From Amborella trichopoda (lineage: Eukaryota; Streptophyta; Magnoliopsida; Amborellales; Amborellaceae), in the NCBI RefSeq assembly GCF_000471905.2, contig NW_006499799.1, positions 3,562,719 through 3,626,718 of the forward strand: a stretch of 64,000 nt of DNA, in the 5' to 3' direction. Positions 44,778 through 57,435 of this stretch are shown piece after piece. The notes beneath the pieces are model-generated. The model was given only the letters and a program-made list of their open reading frames with translations. It made no database searches and was not told where the DNA came from. Made by a program: the position numbers and the translations under genes. Each line of letters opens with the position of its first letter. The first letter of the stretch is position 1.

Positions 44778-45375
44778 AAATCGAGCGTGATCTGCGCATC
44801 AAAATTTTGAAAATCTCATAATCTTTTAAAACTTTGCAGGAATGTTCTAGGTACCATTTTTTGAGTGTTCCAAGATTTCGAGTCAAAATAAAATATTTAA
44901 AAATACAAAAAAAAATATTTTTCTGTTAGATCTACAGTCCCCTCCTGTCGCTTTATTTTAATTTATTTTCTTAAAAAAAAGTCTTATTTGTTGTTTCTCC
45001 AAGTTTACATTAAGATTATTTTATCAAATATATACATGAAAAGAATATAAAAACAATAAATTTTTTTTTTTGGGTGACACATGGCGTGTCGCCTAGGCGA
45101 CACATGTCGCGCCGCCTAGGCGACACGGACCGTGCCGCCCAGGTCCATGGCGACACGCTCTCTGATTCCGCCTGTCTCCCAGTTCAAATTTTTTTGAAAT
45201 TTTTTAGGCTGGGTCCTGGGTCTCTTTTGTGATTGATCCCAAAGTTTCAAAGCAAAATAAAAATTTTAAAAATACCAAAAAAATAGTTTTCTTGATACTT
45301 GTCTGTTCTATCTGTTGTTCTTTTGTTTCACTTTGTTTTAATTTTATTTCAAGTAGCATTGCCCAGGCCCAATTT
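44778..45375 (+). repeat. Element F leader: two tandem about 369-bp units with GC-rich stems
   Basis: The A-rich segment ending TTTAAAAATAC then CAAAAAAA recurs at about 44899 and 45268. Between them is a GC-rich block with the perfect 18-bp palindrome GTGTCGCCTAGGCGACAC (45086-45103) and a second GCCTAGGCGACACGG copy. Element G has three such A-rich segments. Confidence 0.7.
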
Positions 45376-45382
45376 CAGTGGG

Positions 45383-45957
45383 ATGTTCGGCATAATCATG
45401 GATATGCTTCGTCTGGACGTGCAAAGACTGAAGGATCTGCCTCTTACTGAATTTGACAATGTAATCTAGAAGTTAAGGCTGATCGCTCTTCTAGGGGCTG
45501 CACCAGACGTCCTGCCATATTTCAACGGTGCTATAAATGAGATGGAAGGGTGGAGAATAAGGGCTTTGCATGAAGAAGCAACAACGCAGCAGTTGGAGAG
45601 CTCACAATTGCGCCCTTTGGAGTCCTCACTCATGCGCCATCGTGAACTGGTAGAATCGCAATTATAGCAACAGGATGTTGCGATCTCCCAGAGATTCAAC
45701 CTTGCTGAGGAGGCCATTGCTCGCCACCACAATGTGATGGCCCTGAGGGCAGAGATATTAAAGCTGACACAAAATCTTGAGAAGTTGAAGGACGAGACTG
45801 CAGCTTGGGAAGCAAAGATGGTGGCAGAGTTGAAGGAACTGCCTTGATGGAGCACGAGGCTGAGATGGTCGTAGAGTTGAAGGGACGCATCGAGTAGGCT
45901 AGGGCGTCAGCCACAACATATAGGGGGAAGATCAATGAAGTGATTGATCGATTTTAA
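45383..45957 (+). pseudogene. Element F coiled-coil-like leader ORF
   Basis: Starts MFGIIMDMLRLDVQRLKDLP and continues as a Glu/Arg/Leu-rich helix, for example LHEEATTQQLESSQLRP and EILKLTQNLEKLKDE, suggestive of a coiled coil. Stops occur at 45467, 45665 and 45846. No homologous domain was recognised. Its place after the PBS suggests an extra or gag-like ORF. A CT/T-rich stretch without coding signal follows to about 46114. Confidence 0.45.
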
Positions 45958-46114
45958 CAGTTTCATCTTATTTTCTTTCCTTTCCTTTTTTTTTTATTCT
46001 GACACTTGATATATCCCCTTGCTCTATGAATAAAATTCTCTCTTTTGCTTTAGTGTGATACGAGACTCTTTTTTTTTATTCGCTTCTCTGCACTCTTCCT
46101 CTTGCTCTTGTTCA

Positions 46115-48324
46115 TTATTTCTGCCCCTTCATGGAATGGGACATAGAGGGATACCCTAGACCTTTCTTTGTTTTATGACAAGTCATTGTAGCTTCAATGA
46201 CCTCGAATGGGGGAGCAGTTGCTTCTTCTCCTCTTAATGTTTGTTTGAACATGGGCTTATAGTTCATCGTTATCATAAAGTGATGAGCTTGATCGTAGTA
46301 AATAGTCCAATCAGGAGGAGCATTGGCTTCTATTCGGGAAGCATTCACTCCAAGACCATCGTAGCTCTTGGTCTCTGGCACGAACGCCTTTAGGTGATTT
46401 GAAGCGATACGCATCACCCCCAATTGGTTCTGGAGACTGCGAACGTCACTTCTTAACTCTATCAGGAGATCCTACTCTTGAGGGTAAGAAGGTTTCCCTT
46501 CCCTTAACTGCTCTTTTCTAATAGAATCAGGGAAACACAAAACTTTTGGGGGTGGCTGATGCGTTAATTCTGCTTGTAAGAGTGCGATGGGGACATACAG
46601 GACTTTCTGATGGTCTGGTGTGTAGGTGATCCTCGGAGCCAGGAATTCTATCCCCATGACCTCCTTAATCTCAGGAGTGACTTCTAGCTCATCTTCTTGC
46701 ACAGGTGGCTCAGTACTGCAGCAGAGGGGGAAACCTCATCTTCAGGGGAAGATGGAGTTTTCTCAGGGATGATGGGTGATGGCATATTTGGATGAATGGG
46801 AGTAAGAGGGAGAGTTTTACCTTGTCTTTCTTCCTCTTTAAGCATGCTCACAAGTGTTCTCCCAATATCTTCAACATCTTCATGAGGCGAGGGTTCTGTC
46901 CTCCTTGTAGACTCCAGATCACCATCATTTGACTTTTGGGGTGACACCGATTCTATGAAGTACTACTCGGCATCAGCATAGTGAGTTTTGGCTACAAGAA
47001 ATGGTCTTCTATCAGCATAGACCGTATAGTGTCTCCCATCTTGACTATACTTAAAGAATTGCTGCAATGTGGAGGGAACCACCTCCTAATCATGGAGCCA
47101 CAGTTGGTTGAGAAGGATGTTGTAAGATGTGTCAGTGTTGATCACATGAAATTGGGCGTAATCGTTTAATTTACCGATCTTAAGATGGAGGTGGACGATG
47201 TCAGCCAGCTTCTCCCCTGATTGGTTGAGGACTATGATATGAGTCAGAGTGAGATCCTCATACCCTAATCCCAAAGGAGTGAGGATTCTCCTTGGGATAA
47301 GGTTGACTGCTGACCCTCCATCCAACATAATTCGGTTGATGGGGCATGCATATAACTCACCAGTCACAAAGAGAGGGCGGTTGTGAAATTTTTCTCGTAG
47401 TTGTAAATCATCCTTTGAGAAGGTGATTGCCATACATCCGCTCAAGATTGATGGGTCCACCTCAATGGGTTCCACTTCGGTCTCGTACACCTTTTGGAGA
47501 TAGCTTGAACCAAAGCCGTACAATAATCCATCGAGAGGATGAGGGCATCATAGATGCTAAGAAGGGCTGAAAGCCTCCTTAGGTGTCGTATCACATTATA
47601 TTTCACCTTTTCCTTGTCAGCTTCCTATGCTCTTGATCCTGCCACTTGTTTGGGAGGCATGGTAGGTTGAGGAGTAGGTTTTGGTGGAGAAGGTTTGTTT
47701 TGGGCTGCTGGTTGGCTTAGTTGCATAGCCAGCTTGGTTTCGGTAGTCTGCATGGATGTTGAGGTTGAGTCTTAGGAGATGGCTGGGTATATGAGACTAA
47801 CGACATTCCAGGGAATTGAAGGATGGGTAAATTGTTTGAGGTATTTGGGAGAAGAAGGAGCCCAGGGAGTTGTAGGATGGGTAAATTATTTGAGGTATTT
47901 GGGTAAGAGAGAACTGGCAAACCAGGGAACTTCAGGATACTTGGCTTCTGAGGTGGGAGTTGCAGTGTTTTTCCCGATCTCTGGCTCATTTTCCCCATGC
48001 TGGGTGATGCTTCTAAGATTTGTACCATGTGGCAAGCTTCCTGAGAATAGAAGCTCTGCCCCCTTGATTCTCTCAGTCTCAGATCAAAGTGAGGCTCAGG
48101 AAGCCACTGGGGTTTCTTTGAATTTAACTTCTTGTGCTTCCCGATAGAAGAGGATGGCTCTGACTTAGCTCGAGCTGCCACGACGTTAGCAACTGTTAAG
48201 AATCCAGCAGCTTGGGTTAACATATTTTTCAACCGTCTCCTGTGCGTCCTGCATATATTGGTTCCTTCGAGCTCTTTGTCAAGAACCTAAAAGTCTAGAA
48301 ATTTCAAGGTTGTACCTACAGGAG
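46115..48324 (-). pseudogene. Inverted E-family fragment: spacer, protease, linker
   Basis: On the minus strand from 48300: a basic spacer (KKPQWLPEPHFDLRLRES, QEACHMVQ), Pro-rich repeats, then protease at 47523-47086 with MLDGGSAVNLIPRRIL and HVINTDTSYNILL. Linker segments follow (SPHEDVEDIGRTL at about 46880; 46702-46115). All have direct counterparts in H at 53.9-55.35 kb on the plus strand. The catalytic Asp is present, but LLGRPW has become LLNQLW. It ends exactly where the Tekay-like LTR starts (48325). Confidence 0.85.
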
Positions 48325-51300
48325 TGTAACGTCCTAAGAATTTTACTAAATCATATTACAGAAAAAAGGCAATAAGGCAGGGAGCTTAGGGGGCAGCGTC
48401 GGCCGCGTTGTGAGAGAGTCATCACCGACTGAGTAGTGAGAAGGGGTAACGTCGTCGAAAACATGAAAGTAAGGCAACGCCATGTGTGAATGCGTGTAAG
48501 GGAGAAAAGTCACGGGCATAAGCGAGAAACGCTGCGCGCGTAAGGGAGAAATGTTGCCCGTAAGGGAGAAACGCCACACACGTAAGGCATAAATGCTACA
48601 CACGTAAGGGAGAAATATCACGAGTGTAAGGGAGAAATGCTACTCGCCTAAGGGATAAATGTTGCGCACAGAAGGGAGAAGTGCAGCGCAGGAGGGAGAA
48701 ATGCCGCGTGTGTAAGAGGTAACACCGCACGCATCATGGGCGAGCGCCGCGCGAGAAGGGGACTAGTGCCATCTGCAGCACTACCGTGCATGGTCTTTGT
48801 TTGCCACTTGTCAGTTGCATGTGAGTGACTTGCCACTTGTCAACTAGGGGTTGGCACCTGCCACCTGAGGAGTATTTAAGCCCTTTTGTTTTCCCCTCAC
48901 GCCACTACCACCCACACTCTCTCATCCTTTATCTCTCTCTAAGGCAAGTAGAAGAACTTGGAGGAGGCTCCCTTAGCACACTGTTAGAGCAGCAAGTGGG
49001 AGAGTTAAAGAGGATTGTATGAGAGGGCTTTGGGAGTTTTGAGTATCTAAGGTAAGTGGATTTTGAAGTTGTGTATCATGAATGTGTTCAAGTTGAAGTA
49101 TGGATTGGTAGAGGATAGAAATAAGTGTTTGGATGTTTAAGAGTAAGGTTGAAGTTTTGTAAATCTGTGTGCTAGACTTCATGACTATATAGCCTATGTA
49201 AATGATGCAAATGTTTGCAAAATATTCCTATAAATTTTGTTTAAGTGGTGTACATTTTGATTGAGTATCAAACTGTGGTTTGAGGGGTGTTGTTTGTGAA
49301 TCTTTATGCATTTTCATGTAAGAAAAGCTTGGGAAACGAATGAGGAAATGAAATTCCCGGAATTGTAGGTGTTTTCATACCCAATTGTTCAGTGACCAAA
49401 CAAGGTCCAAATGAGCTCAAATCGATCATCAATGAAAGCTGTTGTGTGTCTACTACAACTTTTATTCTTGTGAAATCGTGATATTTTGTACATGTTAGGA
49501 TTTATACTCCAATATGTAAGACTATGTCACTTTCAATAGACAACAAGAATTCCAACAACTTTCGTCTGCCTTAGACTAAACTTTTGAACGACTAATAAGT
49601 GTCCAAAATCTTTCAAACCACAACCATTTGGATCTTGTGTGTTTCCACTACAATATTCATATTAAAAGCATGTACAAATTCTTCGTGAATAAGAAGATAT
49701 ACTTTCAATTATGTAAATAGGTCAATGTGGACAATTTTAATAAGTTTCAGAATTGATGTTTCTGTTGTCATGCAATTTAAACGACCACATGATGCCCGTT
49801 TCCTTCCAAACTATAGTAATTTTAAAGATTTATGAGTAATCTTGAAATCACATGTTGAGCACATTTTGAAATTCCCCCTAATTTAAGAGCTATACTACAA
49901 AATGCGAAGATATGTCACTGTGGATAACTTTCTTAGGAACTCAGAACTGATGTCATAATGTCACCGAATTTGATTGACCAAAAGAGATCCATTTTCTCTT
50001 AAACCACCACAATTTGAAAGGTTTACGGGGACACTTAAAATTTCATGTATAGACTTTCTTGAAGAATCCCATAGATTGGTAGTTATGTCTATCTTACAAA
50101 GATTATGTCACTATTGACAAAACTTTTCAGAAATTATGCAGGTTATGAGTGTGAATGCTATCCAGTAAGTGCCATGTGATATTCATGTGTTTAATAAGTG
50201 TGAATACCATTTAGTGAATGCCATGTGATATCCAAATAGTAAATGTTAATGTGATGCAGTGAGTACCATGTTATGAGTGTGAATGCTATTTAGTGAATAT
50301 CATGTGATATTGATGTGCTAATTGGAAATGCCCTATAATGAATGCCAAATAGTGAAATTCTATGTATTGGCAATGTGAAAGGCATAAGCGCCAAAGTGAT
50401 AATTCTAAGTGAAGTGTAATCTAACGGCATGCTTCAAGCATGACCCTCATTGTGATTGATAATAGTGAAGTGATTCAATGACGCTACGCATGGGTTACCC
50501 GTGGTGGTATGATGTGACGTGAGTAAGGCCGGCAATGTTCCCTAACTCTCTGTATGATAGGAGGGGAGTTAGGTAAAAAGTGTGATGGTTGGGTCGCACC
50601 CCCCGAAAGTCAGTGTATTATAAAGAGAAAATAGTGAATCGTGCCTTGCAAGGAAAGTGCCAATCAAAAGCCCAAAGCACTCTGGGGATGGAGTGTGTGA
50701 GTGCGAGGGCATTACTAAGTGGAGTTACCCACTTGTCATTGCCTTCTCTCTCAAGAGATAGTAAAAGTCTTAAATAATAGGATTGGCTCAGCCTAATGAA
50801 TTGGGCTTCTACTTAGGGATTAGGTGAACTTAACGAGTGAGTGGTTAATAATCAAATATGTGGCTATGAATGCTCATGGTGATACTGATTCTATGATGAT
50901 CATGATACTTGATATGCCGTATGAAATGAATGCATGGGTATGATTACTAACTAGATGCTTTTTCCTTTATGATTGTTTATCATTAAAATAATTATATATG
51001 ATGCCAGAATAGATATCATAGATGCATAACTACTAGATCCTCTTACTGGGTTTTTTAGCTCATTCCTCTCCTTTTCCATTTCGGTAGAGTAGAAGCTGCA
51101 AGTCAGGCGCTACTGGCGGGGTGGTCAATCTGTTGAGGAAGATTTGCGCTGGATGAAAAGTTCTTTTGCTTGTATGTGTTTATTGACCTTGGGCCATGCT
51201 CTGGGTTGTCTTTTGGAACTATGTATTTTTGTATTTTTAGGCCTTTAGTGCCTTGAACAGTTGTATTACTCCAAGATGTTTATGTAATGGCATATACCTT

Positions 51301-51491
51301 AGTTCTTATGTTACCTAGTTCCTGTGCTTGTGTTAGAGTTTCTATACTTTCATGGTTTTCTTGAGTTACCGCTCTTTCAAAGCAATGTGCCACTATGGTT
51401 TTAGACTGTGTTCGCTACCTTTGGATCATGAACCCCCACCCTTCAACCCTCCAGCTCGATCGGTAGGGGGCCATGAGGCGGGGTCGTGACA
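48325..51491 (+). repeat. Tekay/Del-like LTR (3.17 kb)
   Basis: Starts TGTAACGTCCTAAG and ends GGGTCGTGACA, the terminal signatures of chromovirus Tekay/Del-type LTRs. It contains a 22-27 bp array near its left end and internal GTGAATGCCATGTGATATC-like repeats (50140-50310). A PBS follows. No second LTR is present. Confidence 0.8.
48495..48730 (+). repeat. Short tandem repeat in the Tekay-like LTR (22-27 bp)
   Basis: About nine degenerate copies of GTAAGGGAGAAATGCYGCGCG-type sequence, varying in length, GC-rich against an AT-rich LTR. Confidence 0.8.
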
Positions 51492-51496
51492 GTTAG

Positions 51497-51507
51497 GGTA
51501 TCAGAGC
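51497..51507 (+). other. Initiator-Met-type PBS of the Tekay-like element
   Basis: GGTATCAGAGC, 5 bp after the LTR end. Confidence 0.8.
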
Positions 51508-51610
51508 AACTGGGATAGGATTCTCGGCCTAGGAATTCTTAGAAGTGTCCTTACAGAAGTTTTTGGGTTGGATTAGTAATTGAATGCTTCTATGGTAGAA
51601 TGAAGGAAGG

Positions 51611-51835
51611 ATGACGAGGACTCTTGCTAATAATGCGAGCTCCAGCAATGTGAACACAGAATCCTTTGGAGAGTTCTTTAGGACACTTGAGGCCATGACT
51701 TAGATCATGAAGGAAAATATGCCGGCCCCGTCCACGCCTGCCTATCTCCTAGTAGATAGTGAGTTGATTGAAATATTCAGGAGGTTGGAACCTCCTACAT
51801 TCTCAAGGCATGGGGGCATAGAAAAAGCTGAGAGT
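51611..51835 (+). pseudogene. Tekay/Del-like gag, amino-terminal fragment
   Basis: MTRTLANNASSSN ... FFRTLEAM, a stop, then FRRLEPPTFSRHGGIEKAES, which is the chromovirus gag opening (usually F..L.PPTF.G...A..W). It ends abruptly at about 51835, where sequence of the unrelated E-family gag begins. Confidence 0.75.
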
Positions 51836-53255
51836 TGGAAGACATTAATGCTATCCCTCACCTCGTCTCACAGGACAATTCTATCCCTCACCTCGTCTCA
51901 CAGGTAGACATTAATGCTATTGTAACCCATAGCTTAAAGAATAGCCAATTCTGGGGATGCAAGGTGCAACACCTTATCAAAGGCCGTACCCTTCATACAT
52001 TGACCAGGTCCCGTTTCCCTTAGATTACAAGAAAGGGAAGTTTCCCCTATTCAACGGAACCACGTCCCCAAATCAGTATATCGCTCACTTCTAAGTAGGA
52101 TGTCGAGAAACAACGGCTGATGGGAGACTCCTTCTCCGTGAGTTTGTTGAAACGCTTGACGACCCAGCTTTTCAGTGGTACGCTCAACTTCCCCCAAACT
52201 CAATACATACTTGGGAGGAAATGTAGAAGTTGTTCCACCAGCATTTCTATGAGGTCGAGAGAGAGGTTCAAACCATTGAAATTCTCACCTTGACTCAAGA
52301 TCCTGATGAGCCCGTGGACCAGTTCATATCAAGATGGAGAAATTTGGCCACTTGTCATCCCAATCCTTTGCTTGAGAAGGAAGCAGTTCAAACTTGTGTG
52401 TGAAACATGCGACCTGAAATCACTCTACATGTTGAGGCCTCTAATCCGACTTCCATGTTGGAGCTGATTTCTAAATCAGTCCACATAGAAAGTCTATCAT
52501 GCCACCATGGCGGGTCACGACAATCGTCTACGAGCCTAGGGAACAATCGGGGCAATGGTAGCTCTTGTACAAACACCCGGGGCAGTCAACAAAAAGGAGT
52601 GATCAGTGCAGCTGTCACGGTCACTGATCCAAAGAAAGCTCCCTCCCAAACTTTGGACCTCTCTAAAGGGGTGAGCACAGCAAAGACAACGCCTCAGGCA
52701 GGCAAGCAACAACAGTCGTACAACCGAGTACCCCTGCTGGTGAATCTTAATCGGGATGATTATTTTGCCAGACATAGGAACAAGGTCTACCCCTTTGAGA
52801 AGGAATGGGTCTCTACACTGTTCCAGTTATTATTGGAACAAATTATGATCGAGCTACCAAAAGCCAAGTTTCATCAACAAGCAGAGCTTGATACTCAAGC
52901 AAATTATTATGCTTACCATAGAAGGATCAATCACCCCACAGATGACTGTTACATGCTAAAAATTATCGAGGCCTTGATCCAGAAGGGCTAGATAAAGCTT
53001 GAAGACTTAAAGAAAGAGCAGAAGCCTCCCATGCAGTAACCATCCAAGATGAAGATGAAGCCCCTGGTATCCTTCATGCCTTCTTTGTTATAATGCTTCA
53101 GGAAGGCCTAATGACATTGAAGCCGGCAAGGCAACGTTGACACCTCGCTTAGGGGACTAAGTACCGTTGGTGCCCATACCACCAGATATGGGGCCACTAC
53201 TTATGGGAATGCACCAGTTTCCATGATATATTTACAAAGAAAATGCGGGAATGTT
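51836..53255 (+). pseudogene. H: E-family gag fragment
   Basis: Joins in the middle of gag: PHLVSQVDINAIVTHSLKN equals the MVSQTDADAMVTHSLKN region of E. Core blocks: FQWYAQLPPNSIHTWEEM, then PVDQFISRWRNLATCH, and TLHVEASNPTSML. The first knuckle reads YAYHRRINHPTDDC with its first Cys replaced by Tyr; the second reads CPYHQIWGHYLWEC (about 53170). A 24-bp direct duplication lies at 51851-51904. Frame breaks occur at about 52020, 52400 and 52990. Confidence 0.85.
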
Positions 53256-53455
53256 AGGAGTTTTACAATATCCCAGTAAGTGATCCCCAAGCCACTGCTC
53301 CACTAACACAAGAAGATCTACCAACACAATACCTTCCTAATAATGATTCAGACTCTATTGAAACCTTGACTTCTTGGTCGTGGATAGTCCACCATGGGCG
53401 AAGTAGAGTCAAGTCCTTAAGATGAGAAACAGTTCGCCAAGCTAGGGCTGTTCGC

Positions 53456-54760
53456 ATGCCTAGCAAGATGAATCAAACAACACCGCAGAAAACCAGAAGG
53501 AGACGTTCACCAAGGGTTATTCATCGGATAAACAAGACTACTCAACCTCTAGTTGAACAGGAATTTCTTTCTCAAGCACCTTCTCCCACTGCCATCCTTA
53601 CTAGACTTTATCCCTGGCACAATCCTTCTTCCTTCTTCATCCCATCAAGAAGACGTTCCCATGTCATCTTCTCCTCAGAGCACGTCCAATGAGGGTGACG
53701 ATGTTAAAAGCACTCCCCAATGGTCTAAGCAAGGGAAAGACTAAAAGACCCCCTGCACACGTTCAACCCTGGTGATGAGATAAAAAGCTGCTCTGATCAG
53801 TCTGATGCTGGGAATGACCTTAAAATTCTCCCACTTTCTGACCCTTCTCCTTCTTCTTCTTTTACTTCTCATCTTTCTTCTCCTATGTCTCATGTATGTA
53901 CAACCTTAAAAGGTCTGGACTTTGAGGCTCTTGACAGAGAATTTGAAGGAATCAACATAAGTAGGATGGAACAAAAACGATTAAGAAAGACCCTGGCACA
54001 GGCAGCAGAATTCCTAACAGGTGCTGATGCCCTGCCAGCTAAAGCTAAAGCAAAGCCATCTACTTCGAAGAAGCGCAAAAAGTCAAAGTCGAAGAAACCT
54101 CAGTGGCCCCCTGAGCCCGACTTTGAACATAGACTAAGAGAATCAACGGGGCAAATCTTCTACTCTCAATAAACTTGCCATATGGTGCAAATCTCAGGAG
54201 AATCACCCAGCACAGGGCAGATAAATCTTAGATTGGGGAAGACGCTGCAACCTCCACTGCAGAAGTCGGGGGCCTTGAAGTTTCCTAGTTCGCCACTACA
54301 CCCCAATCCAAAGGCCAATATGCCTATCCTATAGCTCCCTGGGCTCCTTATAGCTCCTTGGGCTCCTTCCAAATCCAAATACCTCAAACAATCCACATAT
54401 TCTCGAATTCCCTGCGATACCTCTGACTCAATCGCTTCTAAAACCTCAAACATCCATCACCCCAACCAAGCCCGCTGTGCAATCGAGTCAACCAGTCGGC
54501 CAAAATAAACCTCTTCCACCCAAACCTACTCCTCAATCCAACATACCACCCAAATCAGTGGCAAGACTAGAAGCACAAAGCTCTGACCAAGAAAAGGTGA
54601 AATATGATGTGATAGGGCATTTGCGGATGCATCCAGCTCTCCTCAGTAACAATGACCCCTCATGCTCGCGAAGTATTACCAGATGGCTTTGGTTCAGGCT
54701 CTCTCTAACCCAGAGGTGTATGAGAACAAAGTATAACCTATTGAACTTGACCCTGCGATT
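53456..54760 (+). pseudogene. H: gag-protease spacer
   Basis: Ser/Pro-rich, then a basic segment at 53885-54172 (VCTTLKGLDFEALDREF, KKSKSKKPQWPPEPDFEH), matching the inverted fragment on the minus strand at 48.3-48.1 kb. No enzyme motif. Confidence 0.65.
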
Positions 54761-54772
54761 TTAGAAGGATGT

Positions 54773-55358
54773 ATGCCAATCACCTTTTCAAAGGATGATT
54801 TGCTGCTGGGAGAAAAGTTTCATAGTCATCCTCTCTTTGTAACTGGCGAATTACATGCATGCCCCATCAACCAAATTATGTTAGATGGAGGGTCGGCAGT
54901 CAACCTTATCTCAAGGAGGATCTTTACTCGATTAGGGTTAGGGTCCGAAGATCTTACTCTGACCCACGTCACAGTTCAAGGGTTCAACCAGTCAGGAGAG
55001 AAGCCAGTTGGCACTATTCACCTTCGTTTTAAGATTGGTGAGCAGAATGCTTACGCTCAGTTCCATGTAATCGACACCGACACTTTCTACAACATTCTCC
55101 TTGGCCGGCCATGGCTACATAACCAGGGAGTGGTTCCATCGACATTGCATTAGTTCTTCTAGTATAGTCGAGATGGGAGACAACATACAGTCTATGCTGA
55201 CAATAGACCATTTCTTGTAGTCGAAACTCACTATGTTAATGCTAAGTATTACTTCACAGAGCTGGTGTCACCTCAGAAGCCGAGTGAGGGGGATCACAAA
55301 TCTATAAGGAAGACAAGATCTTCGCCTCATGAAGATGTTGAGGACGTAGGGAGAACAT
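54773..55358 (+). pseudogene. H: aspartic protease
   Basis: An open frame 54773-55153 reads MPITFSKDDLLLGEKFHSHP, QIMLDGGSAVNLISRRIF with the catalytic Asp intact, HVIDTDTFYNILLGRPWLHN and GVVPSTLH. Beyond a stop it continues QHTVYADNRP and then SPHEDVEDVGRTL. The G LTR starts there, so linker, RT and integrase are missing. Confidence 0.85.
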
Positions 55359-56443
55359 TATAGACACCCCATTTTAAATCTGCCAAATTATGTGGTTTTT
55401 TGAACTCTTAGAACCACAATTAACCTAGTAAACCCAAATCCATAGCTCACATAGCCTACCTCATGATCCGAAATCAGTTGACCTGCCCAGAACCCTGCAG
55501 AAACCCTGTTTTGACCCAAATTTCTCTAAATGCCCTGTTTTACCAAAAAAATCAATATAAATAATAAAAAACTCTGTTTTGACCCAAATTTTCTCTGAGA
55601 ACTTCACTAGAGGCTGAGGAACACACCCATGCTATTGGGTGATACGATCCATGCCGCCAAGATCTGAGACCCTCAAAAGTTGGACCTTTTGACCAGGGAT
55701 TTCCTTGTTACCATGCTTATCATTCCCAACAAATTCTCCCCCCCCCCGCATTTAGCATCTTTTCAAGACCATTTAGAGGGAGGTGGAGAGAAAAATGAGG
55801 ACTTCAGAGATTTTTAGAAACCTTAGGAGAGAGACAGACTTCAAAAAAAATAGGAAATGTTAGAGAGAGAAAAACCCTAGTAGAGGAAAAGAAACAAAAG
55901 AAATAGACATGGAAAACCTGAGGGAGTTACAGGAGAGAAAACCCCAGAAATTGTGTTAGGAAGCCTTATCCCCCTGAGAGAAACCCCAGATCTACTCTTA
56001 GGACACAGACCAGAGCTACCCTTAAGACAAAAAATCCCAAATCAAAGCCTTCACACCGAAGGGACTTGCTGACTAATATCCGGATTAGAGAGACAAAAGA
56101 GGACCTGTTCTGATAGGGGTGAGACCTAGAAGGCTCGGCAGTCCCGGGCTGGCCGGCACGGTTTGGTATCATTCTCAATCATCTCTCTTTCTTCATTTAT
56201 TTACTGATTTATTTTATTTTGATTTGTTTGGATTAATTTGCTCTAAAAATAGTATTTTGATATCTTGGATCATGATGACTCTACCACAGATCTGAGAGTA
56301 AATCTTCTTGTTTCTGGGCCGATCTGGCCTCAAATCTGAATTCAATTTGTCCCACCTTCTCTACTAATTAATTTTTATCATTTTAAGGTGTCAGATCTGA
56401 GAGACCTTCATTTCAATATCTCTTTGATTTTGCGCGGTAAACA
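55359..56443 (+). repeat. LTR of element G
   Basis: 1,085 bp, TATAGACACCCC (TG changed to TA) ... GCGGTAAACA. Paralogous to the F LTR along its length, including the C-run (55738-55748). Confidence 0.85.
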
Positions 56444-56444
56444 G

Positions 56445-56462
56445 TGGCGCCCACCGTGGGGC
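56445..56462 (+). other. Primer-binding site of element G
   Basis: TGGCGCCCACCGTGGGGC, one base after the LTR. Confidence 0.85.
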
Positions 56463-57435
56463 AAATCGAGCGTGATCCGAGCATCAAAATTTTGAAAATA
56501 TCAGAATATTTTGAAATTTTTCATACATGTTATAGGTACCATTTTATTACTTTTCGCAAAGTTTCAAGACAAAATGAAATATGTAAAAATACAAACAAAT
56601 ATTTTTCTGTTAGATATGCAGTTCCCTCCTGTCTCTTTATTTTAATTTATTTGCATAAAAATATTTGATGTTTCTCCAAGTTTAAAGTAAGAATATTTTA
56701 TCAATATATACAAGTAAAAACTATAAAATAAAATAAAATAAAACAAAAATATTATTTTGGGCGACACACCTGGTGTCGCCCAGCTTACAAGGGTGACACG
56801 CCTTATGTTGCCAAAACCAAGGCATTTTTTATTCTTTTGAAAATTTATAAATATATTCTAGGACCTCTCTAGAGTCTTATCACAAAAGTTTAGAGAAAAA
56901 TAAAATTTTTAAAAATACCAAAAAAAATACTTTGCTTGATACATGTCTGTTCTATCTGTTGTTCTACTGTTTCACTTTGTTTTAATTTTATTTCATCAAA
57001 ATTCTGATTTTTTTGCTTCTGCATGTTTCAGTAGCCTTATTTCATCAAGATCAACAAGATAAAAATAAAATAAAGTAAATTTTTTTTTTGGGCGACACGA
57101 CTCGTGCCGCCTAACCTACAGGTTCAAGACGACCTGTGCTGCCTTATCACAGCAGTCCCAGAAAAATTCTGGGACCCCACAGGCCTGTTCGAGAGCCTTG
57201 TTTTCTATTTTTCATTAATTTTCGGCTTAAAATAAATTTTTTAAAAATATAAAAAAAAATATTTTGCTGCATATAAGTCTCTTATGCTCCTGGCTTTTTC
57301 TTTTTTATTTAGTTTGTTAATTTTGACTGAATTTCTGTTTTCCATGCTTTCATCATGCTTAGTTTAGTTGTTTTTCATCAAATTTAAAAGATATATATAT
57401 ATATATATATATAATGTAAAAAAAAAAAAAAAAAC
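56463..57435 (+). repeat. Element G leader: three tandem about 330-bp units
   Basis: TTTAAAAATAC-type A-rich segments recur at about 56585, 56911 and 57243 (spacing 326 and 332). Units carry GC-rich stems: GGGCGACAC pairs perfectly with GTGTCGCCC around ACCTG (56759-56781), and GGCGACACG faces CGTGCCGCC near 57091-57112. The region ends with an (AT)n and A-run (57391-57434). Confidence 0.7.

Noticed and set aside
47779-48147. 122-codon plus-strand frame
   Set aside because: It is antisense to the recognisable minus-strand gag-protease spacer, whose homologue in H fixes the true strand.
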